Assembly: GCA_003427395.1 (NCBI GenBank)
Contig: BFEA01000013.1
Location: 2,062,896-2,126,895 of the forward strand
Length of the DNA stretch: 64,000 nucleotides
Reading direction: 5' to 3'
From: Chara braunii
Lineage: Eukaryota; Streptophyta; Charophyceae; Charales; Characeae
The notes below the pieces were generated by a model. It saw only the letters and a program-made list of their open reading frames with translations, searched no databases and had not been told where the DNA came from. How positions within the stretch are numbered: the stretch's first letter is position 1; the number at the start of each line of letters is the position of its first letter. Of this stretch, positions 32,691 to 44,454 are shown piece after piece. The position numbers were made by a program, and so were the translations under genes.

Positions 32691-33559
32691 CTACCCCTTT
32701 CCTGAGCGTTGCCCCCCCTGCGTTAAGTTGCGCTGCTTGCGTAGCGCCTTCCAGAGGTGTTGGGGCACCGACTCCTCTTCTTCCCATTCCTCTTGAACGA
32801 CCTCCTCTAGCACCTGGTCCTTCCCTTTTCCCTGGATTGTCGTCACCACCTTCTTTTGTATTACCACGTCTTTTCCGTAGCCTAGCTCTGCAAGCACGTT
32901 GGTGACAATCCTCCTAACTCCTGGTGTCCAGGAGGCGGTTGCATCCCTTTCCTTCCTTTTCCGCCTTTGCAGGCGCATCTGGTGTTGTTCTACCTGATCC
33001 AGACTTTCTTCCTCGACCTCTTTGTCGATAGTGGCCCAGATGAGCTTCACACTTCCCCTCCATGACTTGTGAGCTTTGATGCCTCAGAGGCAGTGAGTAG
33101 CCCGAGGAAAATAGCGCACTGCGCTTCCTCAGATATTCCAGGGACCTTCCTTGCCTTTTTCTTGAATTCCTACACGAAGGCTCCAACCGTTGTGAAGTCA
33201 TCCTTATTCATAGCCTCCAGGTCTGCAATGGTTAACAGGTTGTCGCCCAGCCTGTATTTCCTTTGCATCTCATCTTTAAACCTGACCCAACTACCATTGG
33301 CGGCGTTTACCACTTTCTCTACCTCCCGAGGATGACCATGGAACACATATTTCAAAATTCGTTGAAACTTCACAGCGTTAGACAGCCCCACCAGTGCTTG
33401 CTCCACTAGGTCTAGCCAATCCGAGACCCGTTCCCCGTTGAAATGGAAGGTGTCGACCTTGGGAACATTGCTTTGTGACCTTTCATGCCTGTCCAAGGCC
33501 TCGACCAAGTCGTCGATCGTCAGGACCTTTCCGGTACCATTAGCTATGCCTCCCGACAT
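32691..33559 (-). pseudogene. Retrotransposon Gag, capsid region
   Basis: Starts MSGGIANGTGKVLTIDDLVE at 33559 and contains VPKVDTFHFNGERVSDWLDL, typical of retrotransposon Gag N-terminal regions, then SWVRFKDEMQRKYRLGD. The frame meets TAG at 33170-33172, after which the same frame continues EFKKKARKVPGISEEAQCAI, so one stop interrupts the gene. A further charged helix-rich segment (32691-33050) follows in another frame. Confidence 0.72.
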
Positions 33560-33790
33560 TTTGGCAGAACTTCTTTTCTCAATTTCCCCTATTCATGAGA
33601 CTAAGGAAAAAACTTTTTAACCCAGGCAATCAATCAGATCAGGGATAGAACTTATTACGCTAATAACAGTTATTTATCATAGATAGCCTGGCAAGACATT
33701 ATGCACTCTGTCTTTCCTCATATGCCTATTTTCTCTCTCAATCTTATACCCGGATGTCGTTCCACCAGGGACAACGGTACGCTTTCGTTA

Positions 33791-33808
33791 TCCCCGGCAA
33801 CGGCGCCA
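33791..33808 (-). promoter_or_regulatory. Primer-binding site, tRNA-Asp type
   Basis: The minus strand reads TGGCGCCGTTGCCGGGGA, complementary to the 3' end of plant-type tRNA-Asp including CCA. It lies two bases from the LTR end at 33811 and fixes the element's orientation. Confidence 0.88.
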
Positions 33809-33810
33809 CC

Positions 33811-34640
33811 TGTCGAGCGCATCGGTCCGACACCGCTCAAGGGCAGTATGGGACCCTCCCGGCCACGTCACGCAGGAGTTGATTTGTTCCCTTGCCTCGA
33901 ACATACATGGAGCTTGTGCCAGCCGCTCTGGCCGAGTGCGTTAGTCATGCCTCTCGTGAGTTCATATGACAGGATAGGGCCTACACAAGGCACGACTTAC
34001 CTCCACCTTACGGGAGTTGTCACCTCCCTTTCGTGGGTGTATCCCCGCCGAGCTACCAGTCCACAATACGAAAGCTAATCAGTTGCAATCGCAGAGGTGG
34101 ACCAGCCGAGGGCGTTTCTCGTTCGCTGTGGCATACGGGGTACGCGCGGTATTACTCCTCTATCGGACCCTTACACGAACCGACACCTTGGGGGGCTGAG
34201 GTCCCAAGCGCGACTCGTCGCCAGTCGACTAGGATGCATCCCACACTCCACGTGCACACCACTATAAAGAACATAAAAATAAAAGCACACATATACTTAC
34301 ACACACATACAAAACGACGCCGGATAAACAACGCGACAACACCCCTAGTCCCTTACTGACCGTCCCATAACTTTCGGATGTGGAAATCGGATGGGCGTCA
34401 CGCGCGAGACTTAGTATAAAGTCGCACGGGCGCAGGACCTAATCATATCGACTAGCAATGCAATCATACTCAAGTTGTCACAATGATGGCGTACTATGTA
34501 GTGTCCATAATCAAGCGGTCCTTCGTGGATCCGAGTACCGTTTACGACACTCAAGTGTCATTCTCAAAGTATCGTGAAGGTTTGCCCCTTCACGATATTG
34601 CACGGCTGAAGGAATAGCCGTGCGGCCGCCGTGACACCTC
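33811..34640 (-). repeat. 5' LTR of the gypsy element, minus orientation (subfamily 2)
   Basis: It starts on the plus strand with TGTCGAGCGCATCGG, directly beside the PBS. It is similar to 62810-63560 over about 750 bases (CGAGGGCGT, TACGCGCGGT, GGGGGGCTGAGGTCCCAA, GACACTCAAGTGTC). The outer border cannot be placed exactly; similarity to the other copy fades after about 34640. Confidence 0.7.
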
Positions 34641-34849
34641 CGGCCTTAGGCTGAGTGTCTCGGCAGGCAGGGCAAATAGGCTCTGCGCAGGGGAAAATTC
34701 CTTCCATGCAGAGTCTAGTACCTGGGATGTCCTTGACAAGGACCTCGAATCCAGGCCGAGGACCAACGTATGACTAAGAAATCTTTAAGAAGTATACAAC
34801 CAATAGAGCGGGGTCACAAGCGGTTATCGGATAGCTGAAAATTCAAGAA

Positions 34850-35270
34850 TGAAAATTATGAAGTGAGAGTTTTGGGCAGTCTGAAAATCCTGAATGGTCA
34901 TAAAGTGGTGAAAGGTCCGAAGACCTTGAAAACCACGTGTTTAGGCAGGCTGCATCCTGAAGAAGAGAAGGAAAATTACAGAGTATAATTAGAAATAGTC
35001 TGGACAAGTTGAACATTGTTTCCAAGACGAATGGTTCATTCCCCAGCCCATATTTGCATTTTCTTTTGAGAACAAAGTCGGAAAGCTATTAAAGTTTGGA
35101 TATTAAACAGTTCAGGGCGACTAGGCATTGTTTTCAAGCTGAATGATCTAGTCAAGTGCCCAAAGAAGAGAAAAGTAGTAGTGCAAGCTGTTCGTGTATA
35201 TCTTAAGGCACGCTGGACATTGTTTCCAAGCCGAATGGTCTAGCACTTGTGCCATATGTAAGATGGGTAT
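34850..35270. repeat. CTGAAGTGG-type and CATTGTTT-type repeat modules, set 1
   Basis: Contains AGTGAGAGTTTTGGGCAGTC, AAGTGGTGAAAGGTCCGAAG and three copies of CATTGTTT-CAAG-CGAATG-T. The same modules occur inverted at 36890-37440. Confidence 0.65.
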
Positions 35271-35489
35271 AAGGGTTGAATTACCTAAAGGTTCATGAAC
35301 TATTTTACATAAATGAACTTGGGATAGTGAGAGTACTTACCTTTGTGGCTTCGCACGCATGTGACTGAGTGCGACCACTACTTAGTCTGAGTTTCAGTTT
35401 GATAGGTAGTTGCTTTGGTTGCTCGCCACGTGCTAGAGCCATAGGAGTTAGGTTCAATTTCTGCATTTTCTGGATTATTTATTATACTT

Positions 35490-36100
35490 GGTCTTGTATA
35501 AATTTTAGTAAGTCATTTTCTCTTCGGGAAGCGCTGCCGAAATTTTTACAAAATCAAGGAGTTAGTCAGATTTTGTCTTTCAAAGTTCAACTTGTCTGAT
35601 TTTTTTGGCTTAGTAAAAATATAGAAAACCTCCTTTTGTAAAGGGAGTGCTGCCCAAATTTTTGCTAATCTAGAGAGTTAGACAAAATTGGACCTTGAGA
35701 AGTCAAAGTCATTTTAGATTATGAACTTAGCTCTGTATAAATTTTGGAATAACACTTTCTCTATGGGAAGTGCTGCCGAAATTTCTACAAATCTAAGGAG
35801 TAAGTTAAGTTTTGTCTTAGCTGAACTCAGGTCTTGTTTCTGAGTTCATATGTGACTTAGTATAAATCTGGGAAGTTTATCTTTCTAATGAAAATGCTGG
35901 CCAAAATTTTGCTAATTCAGGGAGTTAGACAAATTTTGTTTTTTCAGAATTAGAGTTTGATTTTTGCTTTTATATTTGGATAATTATAAATTATGTGAAG
36001 CCACTTTTCCTACTTGAAGCACTGATGAAATTTTCTTAGTTTAGAGGAGTTAGATTATATTTTGAGAGGTGACGATTCTAGCAATCCCTTCTGCATAGAG
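35490..36100 (+). repeat. Tandem repeat, period about 120 bp, five units
   Basis: The motif GGGAAGTGCTGCCGAAATTT recurs with changes at 35526, 35643, 35765, 35890 and 36014. Each is followed by AGGAGTTAGACAAATTTTG or similar. No coding capacity; probably part of an LTR or a retroelement untranslated region. Confidence 0.75.
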
Positions 36101-36199
36101 GAGATTCTTGCAAAAGATCTACCTTTCCATTAGGCACTGACTTAGGGATAAATTTAGGATTTGTTAAGTACAATGATTCTTGGTGAAATCATGATATAA

Positions 36200-36780
36200 A
36201 CTTGTAAATTTAGCATAGGGATTGACCTATCTTGTGTTACAGGTCCTCTTGATCGCTTAATTCAAGATTTGGGCTAAATTCAAGATTTGGGCTAAATTCA
36301 ATTTGATCCTATAAGGATCATCTTCTGTTATCACTGATAACAGGTCGGTTGTCGATTCGTCGGTCTACGACTCAATTCCAATTCACCCTTAATGCTCAAC
36401 CTAAAAGGCTTTAGCTATGGTGATTTTTTTGTTTTATTAAGGTTTTCACCCGGACTTTTATTGAATGGCCATTTAACAAAGGTACTGAGTATTTAATTAT
36501 GGTTGGTTTGACAGAGGCTGGGGTTTGCATGGCTAAAGCAGGGGTATGAGTATAAAGATCGATTGGAGTTGACTCCGTGTAGTGCATGGACTTTGTCGAC
36601 TCATTGATGTGATAACAAGTATGATCTGTGGTTCGGATTTTTGATTTGACTGCCTGCGATCACACCTAAATAAATGGTCATTCACTACTTATGTGATTAC
36701 TGTGATTGTGAGAAGTGATCGTCACATACTTATTCCCCTATATATATATATATATATACATATAAATATATATGTATACC
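36200..36780 (+). repeat. LTR-like fragment, plus orientation
   Basis: GATAACAGGTCGGT...GACTCAA matches the plus-orientation LTRs at 27370 and 59830. TTTGACTGCCTGCGATCAC...ACTGTGATTGTGAGAAG matches the inverse of 63840-63960. It is cut off at a TA microsatellite (36740-36780). Confidence 0.55.
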
Positions 36781-36889
36781 TATGCAGGGTGTCCGCGTGA
36801 CCTTTGAGGACCCACGCTTAAGAGGTAAAGAAGGGTTGCGATTGAGAAAAGAAGCAGAACCCCGCTGAGAGAAGGTTAACAACGCTCGT

Positions 36890-37440
36890 ATTTTTCATCA
36901 CCACTTCAGGACACCCTTCACCATTTCAGGATGCAGCCTGCCTAAACAAGTGGTTTTCAGGGTCGTCGGACCTTTCACCACTTCAGGACCATTCAAGTCT
37001 GAAAATCCTAAATGGTCCTGAAGTGGTGAAAGCTCCGAAGACCCTAAAAACCACTTGTTTAAGCAGGCAGCATCCTCAAGTGGTGAAGGGTGGTTTTCAT
37101 GGTCTTCGGACCTTTCACCACTTCACGACCATTCAAGACTTTCGGACTGCCCAAAACTCTCACTTGACCACTTGAGGACACCCTTATACTCAGTTTATAC
37201 TTATGTGTGTGATTTTCCGGCTAAACCATTTAGCTTCGAAACAATGCTCAGCCTTAGACCAAAATCCTCCCTCAGATGAAAACAAGAGAACCCGTCACCC
37301 TTATAAAATAAACATAGCAACCAGGTCATTCAACTTAGAAACAATGTCTGGCCCGTCAGATAACAGCCAAATAAACAAAGGCCTGGGTCATTCAGCTTAG
37401 AAACAATGCCCAGTCTTTGGTTGACCCAGTCAAATGCATG
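36890..37440. repeat. Inverted-repeat cluster, set 2 of the CTGAAGTGG modules
   Basis: Around 37010 two arms of about 75 bp are inverted: GATGCAGCCTGCCTAAACAA with TTTCACCACTTCAGGACCAT on the left, and ATGGTCCTGAAGTGGTGAAA with TTGTTTAAGCAGGCAGCATC on the right. A third arm and three GAAACAATG modules follow. It could fold as an RNA hairpin. Confidence 0.75.
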
Positions 37441-37449
37441 CAGTCTGCC

Positions 37450-40400
37450 TTTCTCCCACCTTTCTCCAGTTCATCCCTTAGTCTGCTTTTAATCAAAATA
37501 AAACTTAAACTTATACTTCACTCTCATGCATTCTTTTCATTCAGTCTGGTTAAGTCTTGAAAGAAAGCAAAGTCATAGGGGCAATCTCATGCATACATCA
37601 GTCAAACTAAAGGGAGATAAACAAACATAGGTATAGTGGGGTCATACAGATAGAAAATGGTATACGTGTCAATTCCCTGCCTCCAGAACCTCGCCTAGGT
37701 TCCAGCAGAGCTCCCGCAATCGGTGGGTGGACTCCCGACAGAGTCTTGATGCGGTCCTACGGGTTGCGATCCCGCCTGCCACCTTCCTCTCGTAACCAAG
37801 GACTAAACTTAGAGTTAGAAAGGCAGAAGGAGATAGGTTGAGACTCTCAGATACAAGAATGGTGCGCTCAGACTCGCGAGACAGGACCTTGATTTCTTGA
37901 CACGCCTGAGGGTCCCGCAATGGTGACCAAAACTGCAGCAGCTTGATCAAACAAAGTCAAACGGTTGAACCCAACTCTCTGACGACTCCCCAGGTTGCAA
38001 CAATAACCTTCTTCGCAACCACTCCTCCTTTTTATCCAAGCAGCAGTCAAACGCAACGCTAAGCCCCTAAAGGAACCCAATGTGTAGAGTAAAAATGGCG
38101 TAGCGAGACTGCGTGCACAGCAGCCGCTTCTGCGGCAAGACCCAGCGAGCTCAGCAACAAAGTGTTGCTCAACAGTTACAGCAGTCCGTAGCAAGTTCAG
38201 CAGTTGCCGTAGTAGAAGCACGACTGAGGCAACCTGCGGCTTCACCCAGCAGCAGAGCAACACCGGATAGTGCAGCAGCAATGCATAGTGTCAACCACAA
38301 TGCTCAGTCAGCAGCGGCACGTCAACTTCTGGCCAATCTGCTATTGCGCAGCCTAAGATGAGTGCACTCCTGTGCTCTAGGACTCCACAGAAAACAGCGC
38401 GCTTAACAATCGTTCACAACAACAGCGCACCTCAACAATGTATAGTGCTAGGTACAATACCGCCTCACGACCCTCTTTCCTCTAATCAACAACACTCCTC
38501 TTTCCCAACTCGGTCTCTTCGTCGTGCCTTGCGATCCGAAGCGTTTCGGCAATAACCCAGAATACTGGTTGCAGATCAAAAACTCGGCCCTTGCTTATGC
38601 CGAGATAGGTGACAACGCTGTTTATCTAGCCACGCAATCACCAGAGCTTGGCAATACTTATGTAGAAGGTGACAGTGTTGAACCACCGTTAGCATCCGGT
38701 ACCTACCCAACCAGTAGGCCGACTCATGATACTTTAGTTTAGTGAGATAAACGACACACCACTCAGCGGATGGATCTGTAATGTCGTAGCCTACAACCCA
38801 CCACAGACATGCCCTCAGCTTGTGTGGCTCACTCCCCGCTGGCTTCTTCAACTAGCAGGGTGGGTCCACTGCAGACAGCTAGGATACACGCCGCTCTTCC
38901 AGTTGTCCGTACAGAGGAGCAGGTGCGTGCTACCTTCTCCGACACATTGGTCCAAGCCTGAAGGGTCGGCCACCCAAATCATCTGCCCGACTGCGCAAGT
39001 CGACCGATGAGAAGAGTCAAGATGCCCCCACCTGCTAGATGCAGACCTTTACACTACAAGCCCCTCCCTCCAGACATCTCAGCCTTCACCATCGTAGCTC
39101 ATCTCCAGAATCTTCTTGCACAGCCAATCTTCGAGGCGAGCCCTCCAACCTTTTCCCGCTCTCGCTTGTCCTTGCTACCAGGTAAGTCGTCGTCCCCTAC
39201 GAGTAGCTCCACACGCTACTCCCACCGATATAACCCGAGAAACCGGCGTGAGTCTTCCGCTGGTACGTGGCCGCATGCAGCACGAGGTAAATGCTTAAAT
39301 CCTGCTGCCTTACTTCCTATCTTTGCCCACTCGTCAAGCAGAAAGGAAGTGCTCCTTTCGCCCTCGATCTCGCTAGCTATTCCAAGGCCAGGATGCGGGC
39401 TAATCATCCCGCTAATCAGGCCCGATGCATCGCGCGCTGGCTACGATCAGTCTGACGAGCAGGCGAGGTGGTATTCGATATGATGGAGGGAACCCGGCCA
39501 AAGACTTTAGTTACACAAACCAGTCACACGAGTAAGGAGGACAACCACCGCATGTGAACTGAAGGCAAGGAGTATCATGGTTCCCAAGGAGCACGAAGTA
39601 GAAAATAGAACATTAAATGAATCTACTCCAAAAACACGAAAAGATACATCGCCATATTCGTCTCCGAAAGCCACTTCGCCATTCCCCGACGCATCCTGTT
39701 TTCCTACTAACTGTCTTTCTTTTAACCTACAGCTGAATCTAGCCATCGATTCGGGTTCGCCTTCACTCCAAACTACAGATCAAACTTCTTCCTAACATAA
39801 ATCGCCCCCTACTCGGTTGAAAGCTAATTTTTTCTTCCTCATCCACCATGGCTCCGTGCAATAACTTGTCTACTAACCTCCCTTTCTACCATTCAATCAT
39901 ACAGACTAACACTGGATTTGAGGTCGACTAACCCGAAAACCCCTATCTAACATCTCCTTTCACTCGATTTCATACAGAATCGGGTGAAATCTCGGTCCTC
40001 CTCTTCCCGCTGTCTCTATCGACGCCATGTCTCCGCGCAACCCCTATCTCACTTATCTCTCTCTCTCTACTAACTGATTGCTAAATCTGACATAACAGTC
40101 GAATTCGCCTCGGTCAAAAACCCCTTAATCGCTTCTTCCCACATCTAAATCCGGTCGGAAACAAGGGAGATCAGTACTTCCTCACTCTCCCTCCTTCTTA
40201 CTCCCGCCACCACCGCGCACCTTTCTCCTCCAGCAACTCACCACCTACTCACTTTTGCTCCAATCTGACCTCTCCACGCAACTCGCCTCACCTTCAAATA
40301 CCAACTTCATCTCTTTCCTCGCTCAATTTCATCGAGCGTCGAGGGAGATCGCCACCTCCTAATCCGTCATAGCCAAGTTCCCCCCCTTCCACCATCTTTT

Positions 40401-40840
40401 ATTCTAGATGGACCCTGGCGCAAAGTGCGCCCAGGTTCGTTTACTTTTCCTTGCTCTTTACTCCTTGCCTTCGCCAGCTCCGACCTACTGCGCCCAGTAG
40501 TCGGAGACCATCCAGCGCTATACCACGCACTCCCCCACACAGCGCACCGGCTCAACCTGATACAACCGGCGGGTCGGTGGTCGTAGAGGTCGAGCTCCGG
40601 TAGGGAGCCTGTGCTAACTTTCCCGCGGAGTCAGGCAGTCCCTAAGGACGGATAGCACGGAGTCCACGGCCTATGCCCGGCTGCGACGGTCACTCTGCCC
40701 TCCTTACGCACGGGTTATGCTAATCTTCTTCGTATCGTTCCATCCTTAACAGATGTCCCGAAGGACTTCGATCGGGCAGTGCCTTGCGACCCTTCGGAGC
40801 CTGAGCGACCCTAGGCATTTCAAAGTATTCGGCCCCACAC
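37450..40840. other. No gene recognised; CAG-rich patch at 38100-38350
   Basis: The region contains no exon with family resemblance. 38100-38350 is rich in GCA/CAG triplets, giving glutamine/alanine-rich frames in several phases. 38430-41300 is GC-rich with several open frames below 160 codons in both strands, none with a recognised domain. Retroelement debris is the likely origin, but this is not demonstrated. Confidence 0.4.
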
Positions 40841-40858
40841 CTCAAGCCCCACTATCTG

Positions 40859-40911
40859 GGACCGAATGCGGGTCTACGTCCTATCAGCTCACGGGTGAAT
40901 CCACCGAGCTA
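40859..40911 (-). repeat. tRNA-promoter-like sequence (possible SINE head) 1
   Basis: On the minus strand an A-box TAGCTCGGTGG (40901-40911) is followed by a B-box-like GCATTCGGTCC (40859-40869), 31 bases apart. This is the spacing of tRNA-derived promoters. No complete cloverleaf was built. Confidence 0.4.
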
Positions 40912-41191
40912 CGCCTATTGGGTCAACAACTAGTCTTGGACCCGGCCCTGGGCCCGATTTCAGATAAGACTAAATAAGAGTAAAGGAAAAATTTACAAAA
41001 GCAAGAAAAGTTCAAATTAAGGGAGGGAGTGATCGAGAGGAAGGGAGGGACCCACCGGTACTTCCTCGACCCTTCCAGCACGGCCCGCAATCAGACTTCC
41101 CAACAAAAAAACAAGGGGGATAGTCCCACTGGACCCTCGACCCCTTTGCCTCTCCATAAGACGCTCCCTCGCTCCTAAGCTGCCGCCCGCT

Positions 41192-41248
41192 GGCCTCGAT
41201 CCCCGCATTTCCGTCTCGCAAGTCCAATGTCGTAACCCATAGGGCTAA
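41192..41248 (-). repeat. tRNA-promoter-like sequence (possible SINE head) 2
   Basis: On the minus strand an A-box-like TTAGCCCTATGGG (41236-41248) is followed by a B-box-like GGGATCGAGGCC (41192-41203). Spacing is close to that of the sequence at 40859-40911, and both lie on the same strand about 330 bases apart. Confidence 0.38.
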
Positions 41249-41299
41249 GCCCAAGCCAGGAACCAACATGCGTGGATCTCATATAAACCAGTGCAGCGT

Positions 41300-43325
41300 A
41301 GTGCTCAGGGTAAAGAAAGCGCCATGGGCCGTCTCTCCGCCCACGGTCGGGCGTGCGTCATTCCGCATACCCAACTTACCGTCGATCGAACGTGCCGGAT
41401 AGGAAGACATAAACTTCGATATCCTTACCTTAATCAGCAAACAAAAACCAAGCCGGCTGGCTATGCCGGCCTTACGATCAATTCAAAGGAAAAGATCACA
41501 TGCGCGTCGTAAAGCTTGCGCGTCCACACACTCTCTGTTCTAGTCAACCATTTAGTCAGTGTGATATCATAGACGCAACCGCGCCTTGCATGGAATACTT
41601 AGATTTTAAACCAACTTATTTCCTGTTGTTTGCAAAAACTAGGGCGGATACCCTTGTAAGGGTATTCGCACCAACAGGCGACCACCTTTTTTACGGACTC
41701 TCTCACTCTCTCCCTCTCTTTTCTTTCATTTTCATAGACACATCCATATATACACCGACTCTCCCTCTCTCTCTTCTCTCTCTCTCTGTCTTATCGAAAT
41801 ACACACATACACACACATATAATTACAATACTCATCATGGCATGAAACTCTGATGTGTCTGGCGGCAATTTCGACATCTACAGATTCTAGACACAATCAT
41901 GAGGTACCATACCACCCGTTGAAGAGGTGGTGACGATCTCTTGCAAAACTAGTTAAAACAACCATAGAACACACCCACCTTTCGATGGTCTCACTCTCTT
42001 TCCTCAAAAGATGCACACATCCATACATACACGTACTCCCCACTCTCTTCTCTCTCACACACACATACATGCGCACACATACACACACAATGATAATACT
42101 CCTTTGGGCATCTTACTTAGACATTCCTGGCCACAATTTCGACATCTTTGGACTGAAATCGTCTGGTTGTACTAGTGGAAACGTGGTAAGTCGTGACAAT
42201 TTCAGTTAAAGAAACGCTAAAGTTGTGGCCAGGAACATCAAAGTTACATACCCAAAGGGGTAAACGAAGATACACACTAACAAAAAAAAACAGTTCCATA
42301 GAACATGGTTCAATGTAGCGCCCTTGCACCCAAGACCCCAAGTATCCCTTCTCTCTCACACCCACACACACACACCCTAAGCAGTTTGACGAAGCCATGC
42401 CTTCTTTTTATGGAGTTGTGTATAGCGAACATGCCAAAACATAAGTGGAGGGAGGAGGGGATGAGGGGTGATACACGTGGAAGGAGGGAGGATGAAGCAT
42501 GGAGGAGGGAGGAGGGGTCATGGACGAGGGAGGAGGGAGGATATGTAATGGAGAGACGATGTAAGGAGGAGAGTCGTGGCAAAGGAGAAACATAGCAACC
42601 GAGGAGGCCAAATACAGATAACAAAAAAAATAAAATGGCGGGAGTACAAATTTACAATGGTAGAGGAAGGAGCGAAGAAGGGACGAACGAGGGAGGACAA
42701 GCGATGAGCAACAACAAACGGGGAAGGAGGCGAGACGATGGGCAGAGGAATAAAAAGATGGCGAGCAGGAGGATGAGTGGTGGAGAACAGAGGCAGGAGG
42801 ACAAGTTACGGAGGGAGCGCCCGTAGTAGCAGGAATGGTGTTGCCGAAAGTGGTAGCAGTAAACGAGGTAGTAATGCTCGTGTAGAAGTAGTAGTAATAG
42901 TAGTAAGTGGAAGTAATTGTGGCAGTAGTTGTTACGATTCTGGTTGTGTCGTTCAATTGCAATTGAAATGAAAGAGCTTGGAAAGAGAAATAGACAAGGG
43001 AAGAAGAAGAAATAAGAATGGAAGAGAAGAAGATGTACACCAGCAAAGACCAATGTCAAATTCATTTCCCACTCGCCACCATCTCCAACTACCTTGAACT
43101 CCCCCAACGTTTTCTTAACAATAAGAATAATAACATTAAAATAATAAACCAGAATCAACTGTCTGAATCTCCTCCTTACTGCCAGCAACTCTAAAGGTCC
43201 ACCATCGCCACACACTACACCTCCTTCCTTCTCCTAGTAGGTGGGTATGGCGGACTAGCGGAGCCCAACTCCGATGTTCAAAGGACAAAGCAAAGCTGAT
43301 ATGCTCCCCCTACTCAGGCCGCCAT
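41300..43325. other. No gene recognised; pyrimidine/purine-biased sequence
   Basis: CT-rich (41700-41790), CA-rich (42050-42090 and 42355-42377) and GGAGGA-rich (42440-42830) stretches. Long minus-strand frames at 42408-43215 are serine/proline/leucine-rich, as expected from purine-rich repeats, and show no domain. Confidence 0.5.
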
Positions 43326-43473
43326 GCCTATATCTGCCCCGAAGTCGCCCTCGAAGAATTACACCTTGTACGGGGCCTTCTCGGTGTAGCAACAACGAAG
43401 AAGATGAAGATGTCGTCCATCATAGCCAGGTAAGTACCCCCGTCACTCTCCTCCTCCTCCTGCACCCCTGGAG
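43326..43473 (+). repeat. 148-bp sequence duplicated across an adapter, copy 1
   Basis: Identical by eye to 43512-43659, from GCCTATATCTGCCCCGAAG to CACCCCTGGAG. The adapter at 43474-43511 lies exactly between them, so the duplication is an assembly artefact. The sequence itself contains the donor-like CCAG|GTAAGT. Confidence 0.92.
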
Positions 43474-43511
43474 CTGTCTCTTATACACATCTAGATGTGT
43501 ATAAGAGACAG
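43474..43511. other. Nextera mate-pair junction adapter (assembly artefact)
   Basis: A complete 38-bp head-to-head Tn5 mosaic-end pair (CTGTCTCTTATACACATCT plus its inverse). Confidence 0.95.
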
Positions 43512-43659
43512 GCCTATATCTGCCCCGAAGTCGCCCTCGAAGAATTACACCTTGTACGGGGCCTTCTCGGTGTAGCAACAACGAAGAAGATGAAGATGTC
43601 GTCCATCATAGCCAGGTAAGTACCCCCGTCACTCTCCTCCTCCTCCTGCACCCCTGGAG
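43512..43659 (+). repeat. 148-bp sequence duplicated across an adapter, copy 2
   Basis: Second copy of 43326-43473; see there. The genome probably has only one. Confidence 0.92.
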
Positions 43660-43909
43660 TCTTCCCCCTGGTCCGCTACACCATAGCTGAGTGGAGGGGC
43701 CAGACCGCCTTCTTGCTCACCAACGCTGGCCACACTAAGCACTCTCTCCAGCAGCGTGACGCCAAACTTGCACACCGCAAAATGAGAACCACTTCGCTCC
43801 TCTTGAAGTTATACCGGGCAGCGGACTCCATGGGCGATGACTCTCCACACACACACACACACACATACATAAACACAAACACACACAAGCATGTCATTAC
43901 ATAGTGTTA

Positions 43910-44060
43910 GTATAGTAGTAGTAGTAGTAGTAGTAGTACCAGAAGTAGTAATTGCAGTAGTAGAGGTAGAATTGGCTATAGTAATTGTGCTACTACTAGT
44001 CCAAGTTGTAGTAGTAGTTACAGTACTACAACTGCTACAAGCAGCAACAGTAGTAGCATA
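43910..44060. repeat. (GTA)n trinucleotide tract, degenerate
   Basis: Pure TAG/GTA units to about 43938, then interrupted units to about 44060. Confidence 0.85.
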
Positions 44061-44454
44061 ATGCCAGAAGTAGTGTCATATGGCATTGCAAGGTCGTGAA
44101 GGTCATCGCGCCATTGACAGAAAACTACACCTACGACAGAAGAAAAAAAAAGTTGGCCCGTGTTTGTGTGTATGTGTGTGTTTGTGTGAATGTTTTTGAA
44201 TGTTCACCACAATAACCCCTAATCCACCGAGATGAGTACATCCAAAATCAAAGCAACTTTACCTCTATTGCAGACAATGAAACACCCTAGAGATGAGTCA
44301 ATCCAACTATGAAACAATTATACTTCTATAGCAAGCAACATGGAGCATCATAAATTCATTACGGTATCTTTTTTCTTTGTTTTTTGCAGGTTCTCTTTCA
44401 CTGTGCCTCTCACAACCAGGGCTGGTCACATTCATTTTATGTGTGTCACCGTCA

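Larger units (their letters stand above)
28411..33810 (-). mobile_element. Ty3/gypsy LTR retrotransposon interior, degenerate, without integrase
   Basis: On the minus strand, PBS, gag, zinc knuckle, protease, reverse transcriptase and RNase H are in Ty3/gypsy order from 33808 down to about 28600. Several frames are broken by stops or shifts. After the RNase H domain about 200 bases remain before the inverted LTR, with no sign of an integrase. The 5' LTR begins at 33811. Single Ns in the protease and RT parts show that the assembly consensus is ambiguous. Confidence 0.8.

Noticed and set aside
42408-43215. Frames of up to 212 codons on the minus strand, rich in Ser, Leu and Pro
   Set aside because: The opposite strand is GGAGGA/GTAGTA-rich low-complexity sequence; overlapping frames in all phases indicate composition, not selection.
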